NCBI GenBank assembly: GCA_902778625.1
Contig: CACYYM010000002.1
Coordinates: 62,001-126,000 of the forward strand
Length of the DNA stretch: 64,000 nt
Reading direction: 5' to 3'
Source of the DNA: an uncultured Bacteroidales bacterium
Lineage (GTDB): Bacteria; Bacteroidota; Bacteroidia; Bacteroidales; Bacteroidaceae
Shown one piece after another: positions 36,226 to 44,377 of the stretch (its first letter is position 1; each line of letters opens with the position of its first letter). Under the pieces are notes generated by a model. It had not been told where the DNA came from. It worked only from the letters and a program-made list of their open reading frames with translations, and did not search any database. The translations under genes were made by a program, and so were the position numbers.

Positions 36226-37494
36226 TTATCTTTCGATTGTTTGTTCGCGGTCAGGTCCTACAGAAATGATGGTAATTGGCGTCTGTGTTGCCTTTTCGAT
36301 GTATGAGATGTAGTCCTTCAACTCTTTTGGGAACTGGCTTTCGCTGGTCAAATGTGTGAGATCGGTCTGCCAGCCTGGCAATGTCTCATAAATAGCTTCC
36401 CAGCCTTCTGTGTCGTAAGGCATCTCGTCAGTAACAACGCCATCCTTCTGGTACTTTGTGCAAACCTTAATCTCCTTGAAGCCGTCGAGCACGTCGCTTT
36501 TCATCATGATGAGCTGAGTGACGCCGTTTATCATGATTGCATAACGCAAGGCAACGAGGTCGAGCCAACCACAACGACGATTGCGACCCGTTACTGCGCC
36601 ATACTCATGACCAATTTCGCGAATCTTGTCTCCTGTTTCGTCGAAGAGTTCAACAGGGAAAGGTCCGCTGCCAACACGAGTCGAGTAAGCCTTGAAGATG
36701 CCAAAGACCTCACCGATACTGTTGGGTGCAACGCCAAGACCTGTGCAGACGCCACCGCTGACGGTGTTGCTTGAAGAGACGAAAGGATAGGTTCCGTGGT
36801 CGATGTCAAGCATTGTGCCTTGTGCTCCTTCTGCAAGAACTGACTTTCCTTCCTTTAAGGCCTTGCCGAGTTCAATCTCGGTGTCTGCAAGTGTGAACTG
36901 TCGCATGTATTCGATGCCTTGCATCCAAAGCTTCTCTTCGTCTGTGATGTCGTAATCTGTATAGTTCAGGTCGTGAAGTGTCTGCTCATGTCGAGCCTTC
37001 AAGGTCTTGTACTTTTCTTCAAAGTTCTCGAGGATATCGCCCACACGAAGCCCTGTACGACTTGCTTTCTCGCTGTATGTTGGGCCAATGCCTTTGCCTG
37101 TCGTGCCCACTTTGTTCTTGCCTTTAGCTGCTTCGTAGGCACGGTCGAGAACTCTGTGAGTGGGCAAGATGAGGTGAGCTCGCTTGCTGATGTGCAGACG
37201 GTTCTTGAGGTTGTAACCTGCTTCTTCAAGTTCTTTTGCTTCTTGCATGAAGAGGTCGGGAGCAATGACGCATCCGTTGCCGATGATGTTGAGCTTGCCT
37301 TCGTCGAAGATGCCGCTTGGAATGCTGCGAAGAACAAACTTCTTGCCTTCGAAGATAATCGTGTGGCCGGCATTGGGACCGCCAGCGAAACGTGCAACTA
37401 TATCATATCTTGGCGTGAAGACATCCACGACCTTTCCTTTTCCTTCGTCGCCGAAAACGATGCCCAACAAGGCATCTACTTTACCTTTTCCCAT
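36226..37494 (-). CDS. purA: Adenylosuccinate synthetase
   Basis: Forms adenylosuccinate from IMP, aspartate and GTP in AMP synthesis; cytosolic. The 422-residue protein starts MGKGKVDALLGIVFGDEGKG, with the expected GTP loop GDEGKG, HTIIFEGKK, the IMP-site block GTTGKGIGPTYSEKASR and the conserved TRVGSGPFPVE. The frame is open for another 104 codons upstream but that lies inside the fur-like gene. The start overlaps the fur-like stop by 14 bases; this fur-purA order is familiar from other Bacteroidales. Confidence 0.96.
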   Translation of the reverse strand: MGKGKVDALLGIVFGDEGKGKVVDVFTPRYDIVARFAGGPNAGHTIIFEGKKFVLRSIPSGIFDEGKLNIIGNGCVIAPDLFMQEAKELEEAGYNLKNRLHISKRAHLILPTHRVLDRAYEAAKGKNKVGTTGKGIGPTYSEKASRTGLRVGDILENFEEKYKTLKARHEQTLHDLNYTDYDITDEEKLWMQGIEYMRQFTLADTEIELGKALKEGKSVLAEGAQGTMLDIDHGTYPFVSSSNTVSGGVCTGLGVAPNSIGEVFGIFKAYSTRVGSGPFPVELFDETGDKIREIGHEYGAVTGRNRRCGWLDLVALRYAIMINGVTQLIMMKSDVLDGFKEIKVCTKYQKDGVVTDEMPYDTEGWEAIYETLPGWQTDLTHLTSESQFPKELKDYISYIEKATQTPITIISVGPDREQTIER

Positions 37495-37993
37495 TTTTAT
37501 TTTTGTCCTGTTTTGTTGATTTCTGTTTTCTTGCCTCTTGTCGGTTCTTGGCTTGACACTTCCTGCAAATGCCGTGCATATAGACAATCTTGTCCTCGGT
37601 GCTGAAGTAGCGGACATGAAGATTTTGCAGAGCGAGCTTTGCCGTGCTGGTCGAGACCTTAGTGATAGTGTTACATTGGTGGCAAATGGTGTAAGCCTTT
37701 GGATTGTTGTCAGTTCGCATCTCGTAGTGAGCTGCAGTTGCAAGTGAATGTTTAATGGCCAAACCTGCCTCGAAGAACAGCTCCATCGTGTTGAAGAGCG
37801 TGGCACGACTCACTTGGAACGTAGCATTTTTCTGCATGAGTCCCGTGAGTTCGTCGATGGTAAAGATGCCTCCAGCAAGTCCTGCAACACGTAGTATTTC
37901 ATAGCGTTCAGGGGTCTTGCGCATGGCTTTTTCTTCCATGTAGCGTGTCAAACGCTCGCGCAATGATGTGAGAGGTGCTTGCTTCTTGTCCAT
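37481..37993 (-). CDS. Fur-family transcriptional repressor
   Basis: 170 residues from the ATG at 37993, with a winged-helix N-terminal half (RERLTRYMEEKAMRKTPERY, FTIDELTGLMQ, SRATLFNTMELFFEAGL) and two structural zinc CxxC pairs (CHQCNTI and CRKCQAK). A metal-responsive or peroxide-responsive repressor of the Fur/PerR/Zur group; which metal cannot be told from the sequence. The C-terminus is basic. -7 box TAACTTTGC at 38004-38012. It overlaps purA by 14 bases. Confidence 0.88.
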   Translation of the reverse strand: MDKKQAPLTSLRERLTRYMEEKAMRKTPERYEILRVAGLAGGIFTIDELTGLMQKNATFQVSRATLFNTMELFFEAGLAIKHSLATAAHYEMRTDNNPKAYTICHQCNTITKVSTSTAKLALQNLHVRYFSTEDKIVYMHGICRKCQAKNRQEARKQKSTKQDKNKNGKR

Positions 37994-38003
37994 AATCCAA
38001 GGC

Positions 38004-38012
38004 GCAAAGTTA
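38004..38012 (-). promoter_or_regulatory. -7 box of the fur-purA operon
   Basis: TAACTTTGC on the minus strand, 11 bases before the fur-like ATG. Implies a very short leader. Confidence 0.5.
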
Positions 38013-38085
38013 CAAAGAAAAAATGAAAAAAGAAAGATTGAAGGGATTAAAGAGTGAAAAAACAAGGTTTCTTAACTCTTAACCC

Positions 38086-38640
38086 TTAATTCTTAACTGC
38101 TTCGAAGGCTTCCATGAGTGCCTGGATAGCTTTTTTTAGGTGCAGACTTGCTTCGGGAAGTAATCTTTTGCAGTATGAAAAGACTTGTTCTTCTTCATTC
38201 AATCTGACGCCTTGCATCAGCAAATGTCGCAAACAGAGGCAGGCACAAGTGGCTTGCAATGCATTCCCTTCTTCGAGCCAAGCAAGGCTAATTTCTTTCG
38301 CATGATTAACCATTGAGAGGAGCTTCATTGCCAGGATTTGCGCTTCTTCTGGAGTTACCATCGATTCTTTCCATTCGTTTGCGACCTCAAAGGTGAACTC
38401 TTCTGGCGGCATCAGCATGATAGCCAACAATTTGGTCTCGCGTATATTCTCGCTCCAAAGCTGATTCGCAAGGTCTTTGTCCTTTGGAAACTCGTCGGCA
38501 ATACTTTGCAGTCGAGGCAACTCAACACCGAAGATGAGCTTGAATGGCATGCCTGCTTCACGCATTCTTGCAGAGAGGATGCCATTCATGCTTGCCCGAA
38601 GCTCTTTCTTTATGTCGTGTTCTAACTCAACAATATTCAT
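38086..38640 (-). CDS. DNA alkylation repair (AlkD-like HEAT) protein
   Basis: 184-residue all-helical protein resembling AlkC/AlkD DNA glycosylases, which excise alkylated purines using a HEAT-repeat cleft. The segment DLANQLWSENIRETKLLAIML is the typical helix pair and HAKEISLAWLEEGN follows. It is shorter than AlkD (about 230), so it may be a reduced member. Its start overlaps the stop of the DPP III gene by four bases, so the two are coupled. Confidence 0.75.
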   Translation of the reverse strand: MNIVELEHDIKKELRASMNGILSARMREAGMPFKLIFGVELPRLQSIADEFPKDKDLANQLWSENIRETKLLAIMLMPPEEFTFEVANEWKESMVTPEEAQILAMKLLSMVNHAKEISLAWLEEGNALQATCACLCLRHLLMQGVRLNEEEQVFSYCKRLLPEASLHLKKAIQALMEAFEAVKN

Positions 38641-40595
38641 AATGTGTTGTATTGCTTGCTGTATCGAAGCATTTGCCCGCTGTATGATTCTTCGTATTTA
38701 ACGTGGATATCTGTGATGTTTCCAGTGTCATCTTTGACGAGCTCATACGTCGGATTGATGAATCCTTTGTAGGGTGCAAGGTTGAGACGATTGTATCGTT
38801 CACGGATTTCATGATGCAATTCAGCATCAATCTTTATGCCATATTGCTCGACAAGCTGTCTAGCTGCCTCATAATCGCCTTCGCTCTTAATACGTTGCAC
38901 CTCGGCTAGTAGCTCTCCAAAGGCTTTTCGAAGCATTTTGTAGTCATTGACTTTGACATAATGCTTGCCCTCAATTTCGACAATTTGAAGTGCTTCGGTA
39001 TAGTGTTCAAGAGTCCAACGGCTGATGAGCGCCCTGTTCCGCATGTGTGCTTCTTCAATCTGGTTGCCTTCTTCGATGCGCACCATCTGCGTCAATAGCC
39101 CGTTGAGCAAGTAGCTGTAATACTGTGACTTGTATGCTTCGGCATTTGGCGTCAGTTCTAACTCTACGAGCTTTTGGTCAGCAATATAGTAGAGGCCAAA
39201 GAGGTCGGCACGTGCTTCCTCGATGGTACTGCCGTAAGAGCGTAAAGCATCAGCATCCACGCCAGGCAAAAGTCTGCCGCTTCCGTGTCCGAGACACTCG
39301 TGAAGGTCGGTATGTAGGTCATCGCAAATGTCTCCGTAATCGTTGAGAAGTTGCCGAGTTTCCTCATCAAGTACGAACTCTTGACGCATTCCGGAGCCTT
39401 TAGCTGCGAGGTCGTAAGCATGAGTCAGGTTGGCAATCGTGACACTTTTGCTGCCGTATTCAGCCCTAATCCAATCGCTGTTCGGCAAGTTTATGCCGAT
39501 GGCAGAACTGGGATAAAGGTCGCCTCCGAGCATGGCAGCATTAATGACCTTCGCACTCACGCCTTTGCATTCTTTCTTCTTGAAGCGCTCATCTACAGGC
39601 GAATGATTTTCAAACCATTGCGCATTATCGCTTAAAGCTTTGGCTCGCCGTGTTGCTTCGTGATCTATGATGTTGACATAGCCCTCCCAACTTGCTTTAA
39701 GTCCAAGAGGATCACCATAGACTTCGGTAAATCCGTTAGTGAAATCGACCTCACTTTCCGTTTCGTTCACCCAAAGAATGGCATATTCGTCGAAGGTCTT
39801 CAAATTGCCTGTCCGGTAGAACTCCACAAGTTTGTCTATGATGGCCCTTTGCTTGTTGTTTTCCGCATAATGTCGAGCCTTGTCAAGCATCTCGCAGATA
39901 CGGTCGATGGCTTTGCCGTAAAGACCTCCACTACGCCAGATATTCTCGTAAAGCGAACCGTCGGAAGCGCGTTCAAGGCGGCTGTTCAGGCCAATCATGG
40001 GCGGTTGTTTCGTGTCGGCCTTCTTTTTGAGTTCGGCATAGAATGCTTCTGCTTCGGCTTGCGTGATGCCTTCTTCGTAGTAATTGCATGAGGAGGTCAG
40101 CAGCAAATCCTCGCCATCAGCTTGATTGACGCGCTTTGGTATCACCTCGGGATTAAAGATAACATCGGCCAGCTCCTTTGCCAAATCAGCCTTCGTCTCG
40201 TTTTCTTTGAGCGGAAGCAGGCTTTCGTTCAACTTGTTTAATTCAGCCAAGAAGAAAGTTTTGCTGAATTCCGGTTGGAACTTTAAGCAGCTGTAATGGT
40301 GATGAATACCGTTCGCGAACCATACTCTCTTGAGGTAAACCTCGAAAGCCAGCCAGTCGGGATTGTCCTTGGAACCTTCGTAGTGCGTATAGATGGCTTC
40401 GAGAGTCTTTCGAATCTGCAAGCCGTAACGGCAGTTTTGGTCCCACAAGATGTCTCTTCCAAGCAGCGAAGCCTCTGCCAGATAATAGACTAAAAGTTTT
40501 TGACGAAGCGTTAAGTCCTCAAAGCCAGGCACTTCGTAGCGCAATAGCTGCAGGTCGGCAAAGCGCTCGTTCAATGGAGATTTGGAAAATTTCAC
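38637..40595 (-). CDS. Dipeptidyl peptidase III (M49)
   Basis: Zinc exopeptidase of 652 residues removing dipeptides from peptide N-termini. The M49 motif H432-E-C-L-G-H437 (HExxGH) and second-ligand motif EEARAD (459-464) are present. No signal peptide, so cytosolic. The first codon is GTG at 40595 (reading M-K-F-S-K); there is no ATG within the first part of the conserved sequence. It begins three bases after the AraC-type regulator's stop and overlaps the AlkD-like gene start by four bases (ATGA). Confidence 0.9.
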   Translation of the reverse strand: MKFSKSPLNERFADLQLLRYEVPGFEDLTLRQKLLVYYLAEASLLGRDILWDQNCRYGLQIRKTLEAIYTHYEGSKDNPDWLAFEVYLKRVWFANGIHHHYSCLKFQPEFSKTFFLAELNKLNESLLPLKENETKADLAKELADVIFNPEVIPKRVNQADGEDLLLTSSCNYYEEGITQAEAEAFYAELKKKADTKQPPMIGLNSRLERASDGSLYENIWRSGGLYGKAIDRICEMLDKARHYAENNKQRAIIDKLVEFYRTGNLKTFDEYAILWVNETESEVDFTNGFTEVYGDPLGLKASWEGYVNIIDHEATRRAKALSDNAQWFENHSPVDERFKKKECKGVSAKVINAAMLGGDLYPSSAIGINLPNSDWIRAEYGSKSVTIANLTHAYDLAAKGSGMRQEFVLDEETRQLLNDYGDICDDLHTDLHECLGHGSGRLLPGVDADALRSYGSTIEEARADLFGLYYIADQKLVELELTPNAEAYKSQYYSYLLNGLLTQMVRIEEGNQIEEAHMRNRALISRWTLEHYTEALQIVEIEGKHYVKVNDYKMLRKAFGELLAEVQRIKSEGDYEAARQLVEQYGIKIDAELHHEIRERYNRLNLAPYKGFINPTYELVKDDTGNITDIHVKYEESYSGQMLRYSKQYNTL

Positions 40596-40598
40596 AAT

Positions 40599-41111
40599 TT
40601 ATTTCTTCGCTTTGGTCGTTCTCTTCTTTCTTTTCTTTGCTGTCGGTTTTGCCTTTTTCTTAGGTTTCTCGGGCTTAGGCTCCACGATAACTCCGTACAT
40701 TTGACGGTATTCCTTTGGCGTTATACCACTGAGTTTATAGAAAGTAGCATAGAAGCTTTGACGTGTTGTAAAGCCCACATTGATGGCAATATCCTCCATC
40801 TTCATGTTGGAGAAGCTGGCGTCTTGAAGCATATATTTTGCCTCCTGGATACGCATCTTGCCAACGAGTTCGGAGTAGTTCTGTTGGAAACGCACACTGA
40901 TGACAGCGCTGATGTGGCGCATGTTCACGCCAAGATCGGTTGCAAGCTGCTTTGCAGAGTAGTTCGGATCACGATATTTCCGGTCGATCATCAGTCTTGA
41001 AATGATTCCTCTTGCAATATCTTCGACCATTTCGGGCGTGACTGAGCTTCTGTAAGACGAGACGATTTTCTTGTCTTTCTTGGGTGTGATGTTGTATTTG
41101 GCCATATACAT
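40599..41111 (-). CDS. AraC-type helix-turn-helix regulator
   Basis: 170 residues consisting of an AraC C-terminal DNA-binding domain (LATDLGVNMRHISAVISVRF, MKMEDIAINVGFTTRQSFYA, ITPKEYRQMYG) with no effector domain, and a lysine-rich tail of about 25 residues that may bind DNA non-specifically. The start ATG at 41111 shares one base with the upstream GDPD stop (TAATG); a second ATG two codons later is equally possible. Targets unknown. Confidence 0.87.
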   Translation of the reverse strand: MYMAKYNITPKKDKKIVSSYRSSVTPEMVEDIARGIISRLMIDRKYRDPNYSAKQLATDLGVNMRHISAVISVRFQQNYSELVGKMRIQEAKYMLQDASFSNMKMEDIAINVGFTTRQSFYATFYKLSGITPKEYRQMYGVIVEPKPEKPKKKAKPTAKKRKKRTTKAKK

Positions 41112-41872
41112 TATTTATTATTATTGATTCTGATGAGTGTTTCGGGCTCGTTTGTGGTGATAATGTCAATGCCTTTCATGTTGGCAAAACGTGTCAGTTC
41201 TTCCTCTCCATCGACGGTCCAGACGTTGACTTCCAAGCCGAGTTGCTTCGCTTGCTGTGCCCAATCGGGATGGTTGTCGAAAACTTTTGTGTTGTAATCA
41301 ATGCCGGTCCAGCCCTGTTCCTTAATCTCTTTGGGCGAAAGTTCGCCGTTCAGATAGGCCACCTTAGCGTCTGGAGCCACTTCGTGAAGGCGTTTGCAGA
41401 CATTCTTGCTGAACGAAATGTAGTCCGTTCGTGAGGCGAGTCCGAGTAAATTTACAAGTTCGACAGATAACTCGGCGATTCGAAAGTCGCGTTTCTCATT
41501 GCGATGTGGCTTCACTTCGAATATCAAACGGCAATTGGGCCAACGTTGAGCTTCCGTCAGATACTGCTGAAGAGTAGGGATGAACTCGCCATTCTTGAGC
41601 CGCATATTCATGAGTGTTGCATATGTTGTATCTTCGATTCGAATGCCTTCTATTGTTGCGTCGTGATAGACGACAGGCACGCCGTCTGCAGTCAGCCAGA
41701 CATCGAACTCGCTGCCCCAGCATCCAATCTCAGCAGCTTTTTGGAAAGATGTGATGGAATTCTGTGCGCTACCCTCCGGTTTCCAGTGTCCGCGATGTGC
41801 CACAACATGCGGCTGAGCCAGAAGGGAAAAGGCGAAAAGTTGAAAAACTAAAAATAAAATAGGTCGTTTCAT
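41111..41872 (-). CDS. Exported glycerophosphodiester phosphodiesterase
   Basis: 253 residues from the ATG at 41872. Signal peptide MKRPILFLVFQLFAFSLLAQ, then a GDPD TIM barrel with VVAHRGHWKPEGSAQNS (H26, R27, E33), EFDVWLTADGVPVVYHD and LIFEVKPHRN, the full catalytic set. It hydrolyses deacylated phospholipid head-group diesters in the periplasm to glycerol-3-phosphate. First of the run GDPD-AraC-DPP III-AlkD. -7 box at 41901-41908. Confidence 0.9.
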   Translation of the reverse strand: MKRPILFLVFQLFAFSLLAQPHVVAHRGHWKPEGSAQNSITSFQKAAEIGCWGSEFDVWLTADGVPVVYHDATIEGIRIEDTTYATLMNMRLKNGEFIPTLQQYLTEAQRWPNCRLIFEVKPHRNEKRDFRIAELSVELVNLLGLASRTDYISFSKNVCKRLHEVAPDAKVAYLNGELSPKEIKEQGWTGIDYNTKVFDNHPDWAQQAKQLGLEVNVWTVDGEEELTRFANMKGIDIITTNEPETLIRINNNK

Positions 41873-41900
41873 GTTTTGTGTAGTTTTAGTTTGCCAGCCA

Positions 41901-41924
41901 CAAAGATAGTAAAAATATTTCAAA
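41901..41924 (-). promoter_or_regulatory. Candidate promoter of the GDPD operon
   Basis: On the minus strand TATCTTTG at 41908 to 41901 with TTTG 12 bases further upstream (41924-41921). Short 28-base leader. Confidence 0.5.
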
Positions 41925-42103
41925 CTTGTGAAATTCTCTAGGAAAATTTTTTACAATTTGCTGGAAAGTAAATTTGAGAGATACTTTAAACCAACAATCG
42001 AAACATTGTGCCAGACTTGAAATCGGCTGCTTCGAGGGCGTTTTTTCAAGTATCTGGAAACAAGCGAGATATGTCGAGAAAGGAAAGACGGCTAAGGTAA
42101 ATG

Positions 42104-42214
42104 CAAAACTTCACATGTCGAGTTCGCAATTTTGACGTGTTAAGTTGGTCAATTCGACGTGTTAAGTTTGGCAATTCGACGTGTTAAGTTTGTCAACTCG
42201 ACGTGTTGTGTTTA
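42104..42214. repeat. 22-bp repeat array f (5 units)
   Basis: Cores at 42114 (CATG, degenerate), 42136, 42158, 42180 and 42202, exactly 22 apart; typical unit GGCAATTCGACGTGTTAAGT. A further CGTG at 42268 is still in register (3 x 22) beyond an intervening hairpin. The 410-base gap 41873-42282 holds this array, the GDPD promoter and the sigma-factor terminator; no gene seen. Confidence 0.88.
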
Positions 42215-42220
42215 TAAAGA

Positions 42221-42249
42221 TAGCAGGGAGCGATTTCCGTTCCCTGCTA
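42221..42249 (-). terminator. Terminator-like hairpin of the ECF sigma gene
   Basis: TAGCAGGGA (42221-42229) pairs with TCCCTGCTA (42241-42249). On the minus strand it is followed by TCTTTAT. It sits exactly in the position of two missing repeat units of array f. Confidence 0.6.
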
Positions 42250-42282
42250 AAATGTTGACAAACTCAGCGTGTTTGTTCTGCC

Positions 42283-42873
42283 TTAGCCAACAAGGCTGAT
42301 TTGCTTTTCGCCGATGAGTTTGCGGAGGTTTATGAGTGCGTAACGCATGCGGCCAAGTGCTGTGTTGATGCTCACGCCAGTCTGTTCTGCTATCTCCTTG
42401 AAGCTGAGGTCGTCGTAGAAGCGCAGGAGGACAACCTCTTTCTGGGGCTCCGGCAGGTAATCGAGCAGGCGACGGATGCCTTCGCGGCTCTGTCTGTCGA
42501 TGATTTCGTCTTCCCGAGTTGCCTCGCTCAACTGCAAGCTGTTGAGTGCTTTGGGCTTTACGAGGTCTTCGCGAACGGTGCAAGTCGTCTCGCACTCGCG
42601 GCTCTTATCTATTATGAGATTGTGCGCGATACGCGTAAGCCAAGCACTGAATTTGCCGCTCGTCTGGTACTTGTGACTGCGAATGGCAATGATGGCACGT
42701 TGGAACGTGTCCTGAAAGAAGTCGTTGGCAACTTCGCTATCCTTTACTAAAAAGAGGATATAGGAATAGATATAAGCCTGATGTCTGGCAAGCAAAACAT
42801 CAAATGCACTATCGTTACCTTCTTCATACAATACGACCAACTCATGATCGGTCATTGCAGATAAGTTGTTCAT
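42283..42873 (-). CDS. ECF-type RNA polymerase sigma factor
   Basis: 196 residues with sigma-70 region 2 (FDVLLARHQAYIYSYILFLV, DFFQDTFQRAI, SAWLTRIAHNLIID) and region 4 (LPEPQKEVVLLRFYDDLSFK, EIAEQTGVSINTALGRMRYA). An alternative sigma factor; no anti-sigma (FecR-like) gene is adjacent, so its control is unclear. Divergent from mazG. The C-terminus ends in the hydrophobic ISLVG. Confidence 0.92.
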   Translation of the reverse strand: MNNLSAMTDHELVVLYEEGNDSAFDVLLARHQAYIYSYILFLVKDSEVANDFFQDTFQRAIIAIRSHKYQTSGKFSAWLTRIAHNLIIDKSRECETTCTVREDLVKPKALNSLQLSEATREDEIIDRQSREGIRRLLDYLPEPQKEVVLLRFYDDLSFKEIAEQTGVSINTALGRMRYALINLRKLIGEKQISLVG

Positions 42874-43040
42874 TACGTCTCAAACTTTGGTTTTGGAGTA
42901 ATGTTTGTCGATAGGCAATCAGTTTTTAGTGCGTTAATAATGTTTTGACGATGCAAAGTAAAGGTTTTTTGTTCATTCCTGCAAGGATTTTTCCACTTTT
43001 TTACGGTTTGTGCAACGTTTCAGCCCTTTTTGCACGCCAT

Positions 43041-43064
43041 TTTGCACAAAAAGGTGTAACTTTG
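43041..43064 (+). promoter_or_regulatory. Candidate promoter of mazG
   Basis: TTTG at 43041-43044, then TAACTTTG at 43057-43064 after 12 bases. ATG follows 28 bases later. Confidence 0.5.
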
Positions 43065-43092
43065 TGCAATAAAATTAAGAAAGAATAAAGAA

Positions 43093-43878
43093 ATGCATAC
43101 AAAAGAGGAGAAACTGCAAGCGTTCGGTCGTTTGCTGGACGTTATGGACAACCTGAGAGAGAAGTGTCCTTGGGATCATAAGCAGACAAACGAGAGCCTT
43201 CGTCCCAACACGATTGAGGAAACTTTCGAACTTTGCGAAGCCTTGTTGAAGGATGACGTGCCCAACATTGAAAAAGAACTAGGTGACGTTTTGCTTCACA
43301 TCGTGTTCTATGCGAAGATTGGAAGTGAGAAGGGACAGTTCGACATTGCCGACGTTTGCAATAAACTCTGTGATAAACTCATCTTCCGCCACCCTCATGT
43401 TTATGGCGACGCAGTGGCTAAGACTGCTGGCGAAGTGGTGATGGCGTGGGAACAAATCAAGCAAAAGGAAAAGGACGGCAACAAAACTGTCCTTGGCGGC
43501 GTGCCGACTTCGCTTCCTTCACTCATCAAAGCCTATCGCATACAAGACAAGGCGAGGGCTGTCGGCTTTGATTGGGACAAGAAAGAGGACGTTTGGGACA
43601 AAGTCAAAGAAGAGCTTGGCGAACTTCAAACCGAGTTAATGAAGGAGGATAACATAGAGAAACAAACTGCCGAATATGGTGATTTCCTCTTTAGCCTCAT
43701 TAATGCCGCTCGTCTTTACCACATCAACCCGGACAATGCGCTTGAGCATACGAACCAGAAGTTCATTCGCCGCTTCAATTTTGTCGAGCAGAAAGCAAAA
43801 GAGCAAGGGCTTCAACTCAAAGAGATGACCCTTGCTCAAATGGATGAACTCTGGAACGAAGCGAAACGAACAGAGTAG
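43093..43878 (+). CDS. mazG: Nucleoside triphosphate pyrophosphohydrolase MazG
   Basis: 261 residues, hydrolysing NTPs and dNTPs to monophosphates (house-cleaning). Two MazG repeats: N-terminal with CPWDHKQTNESLRPNTIEET (EExxE) and KELGDVLLHIVFYAKIG (ELGD), C-terminal with VKEELGELQTELMKED and YGDFLFSLINAAR. Complete, family-length. It may lower ppGpp or aberrant nucleotides. Terminator-like hairpin at 43913-43941. Confidence 0.95.
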   Translation: MHTKEEKLQAFGRLLDVMDNLREKCPWDHKQTNESLRPNTIEETFELCEALLKDDVPNIEKELGDVLLHIVFYAKIGSEKGQFDIADVCNKLCDKLIFRHPHVYGDAVAKTAGEVVMAWEQIKQKEKDGNKTVLGGVPTSLPSLIKAYRIQDKARAVGFDWDKKEDVWDKVKEELGELQTELMKEDNIEKQTAEYGDFLFSLINAARLYHINPDNALEHTNQKFIRRFNFVEQKAKEQGLQLKEMTLAQMDELWNEAKRTE

Positions 43879-43912
43879 GGGAAACGATAATTTTACAAGT
43901 AATAATTGATAA

Positions 43913-43941
43913 TTAAGAAAGAGGAGCCCCTTCTTTCTTAA
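43913..43941. terminator. Bidirectional hairpin between mazG and the FMN-binding gene
   Basis: Ten-base stem TTAAGAAAGA (43913-43922) with TCTTTCTTAA (43932-43941) and a GC-rich 9-base loop, in the gap between two convergent genes. Confidence 0.5.
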
Positions 43942-43948
43942 CTCTTGA

Positions 43949-44350
43949 TTACTTCTTGTTGGCGTAGTTGTAGTAAGCTATGCCGCGTCGAACGTTCTCG
44001 ATGACTGCTTCAGATGAAACAGTTGCACCTGTCACGACGTCCACTTTTGCCTTTGCTGCAGTCTTGACCGGCTGGCCGTTCCACTTCTTCATCAAGCCTT
44101 TCACGACCATATCGAAGTACTTTGGCGTCTCTTCATTCTCTAGAGCCTCGACCTTCAGCACTTTTCCGGCTTTGATATAAACCTTGACCGGCGTCGTGCT
44201 TACATAGCCTTCGATGTCGGTTGCAAGTGTTGTGGTGTTGATGATGGTAACGTCTTTCTGCTTTGTCATCACGGGTTCTTCGACGGTTTGACTTGTCAGA
44301 AAGAGGAATGCTCCGATGAGAGCGAGTGATTTTAATATTGTCTTTTTCAT
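43949..44350 (-). CDS. Exported FMN-binding (flavinylated) protein
   Basis: 133 residues: signal peptide (MKKTILKSLALIGAFLFLTS), then an FMN-binding domain with the flavinylation motif VDVVTGATVSS, where ApbE attaches FMN to the threonine. A small extracytoplasmic electron carrier as in RnfG/NqrC. It lies 27 bases after a Tat-exported ferredoxin-type aldo/keto reductase gene, so the two may exchange electrons. The ApbE enzyme is not in the window. Confidence 0.87.
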   Translation of the reverse strand: MKKTILKSLALIGAFLFLTSQTVEEPVMTKQKDVTIINTTTLATDIEGYVSTTPVKVYIKAGKVLKVEALENEETPKYFDMVVKGLMKKWNGQPVKTAAKAKVDVVTGATVSSEAVIENVRRGIAYYNYANKK

Positions 44351-44377
44351 TTCTTTATTCTTTCATTCTTTCATTTT

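Noticed and set aside
36226..37806. purA with a 104-codon N-terminal extension
   Set aside because: The extension lies in the fur-like gene in another frame; MGKGKVDALLGIVFGDEGKG is the true start.
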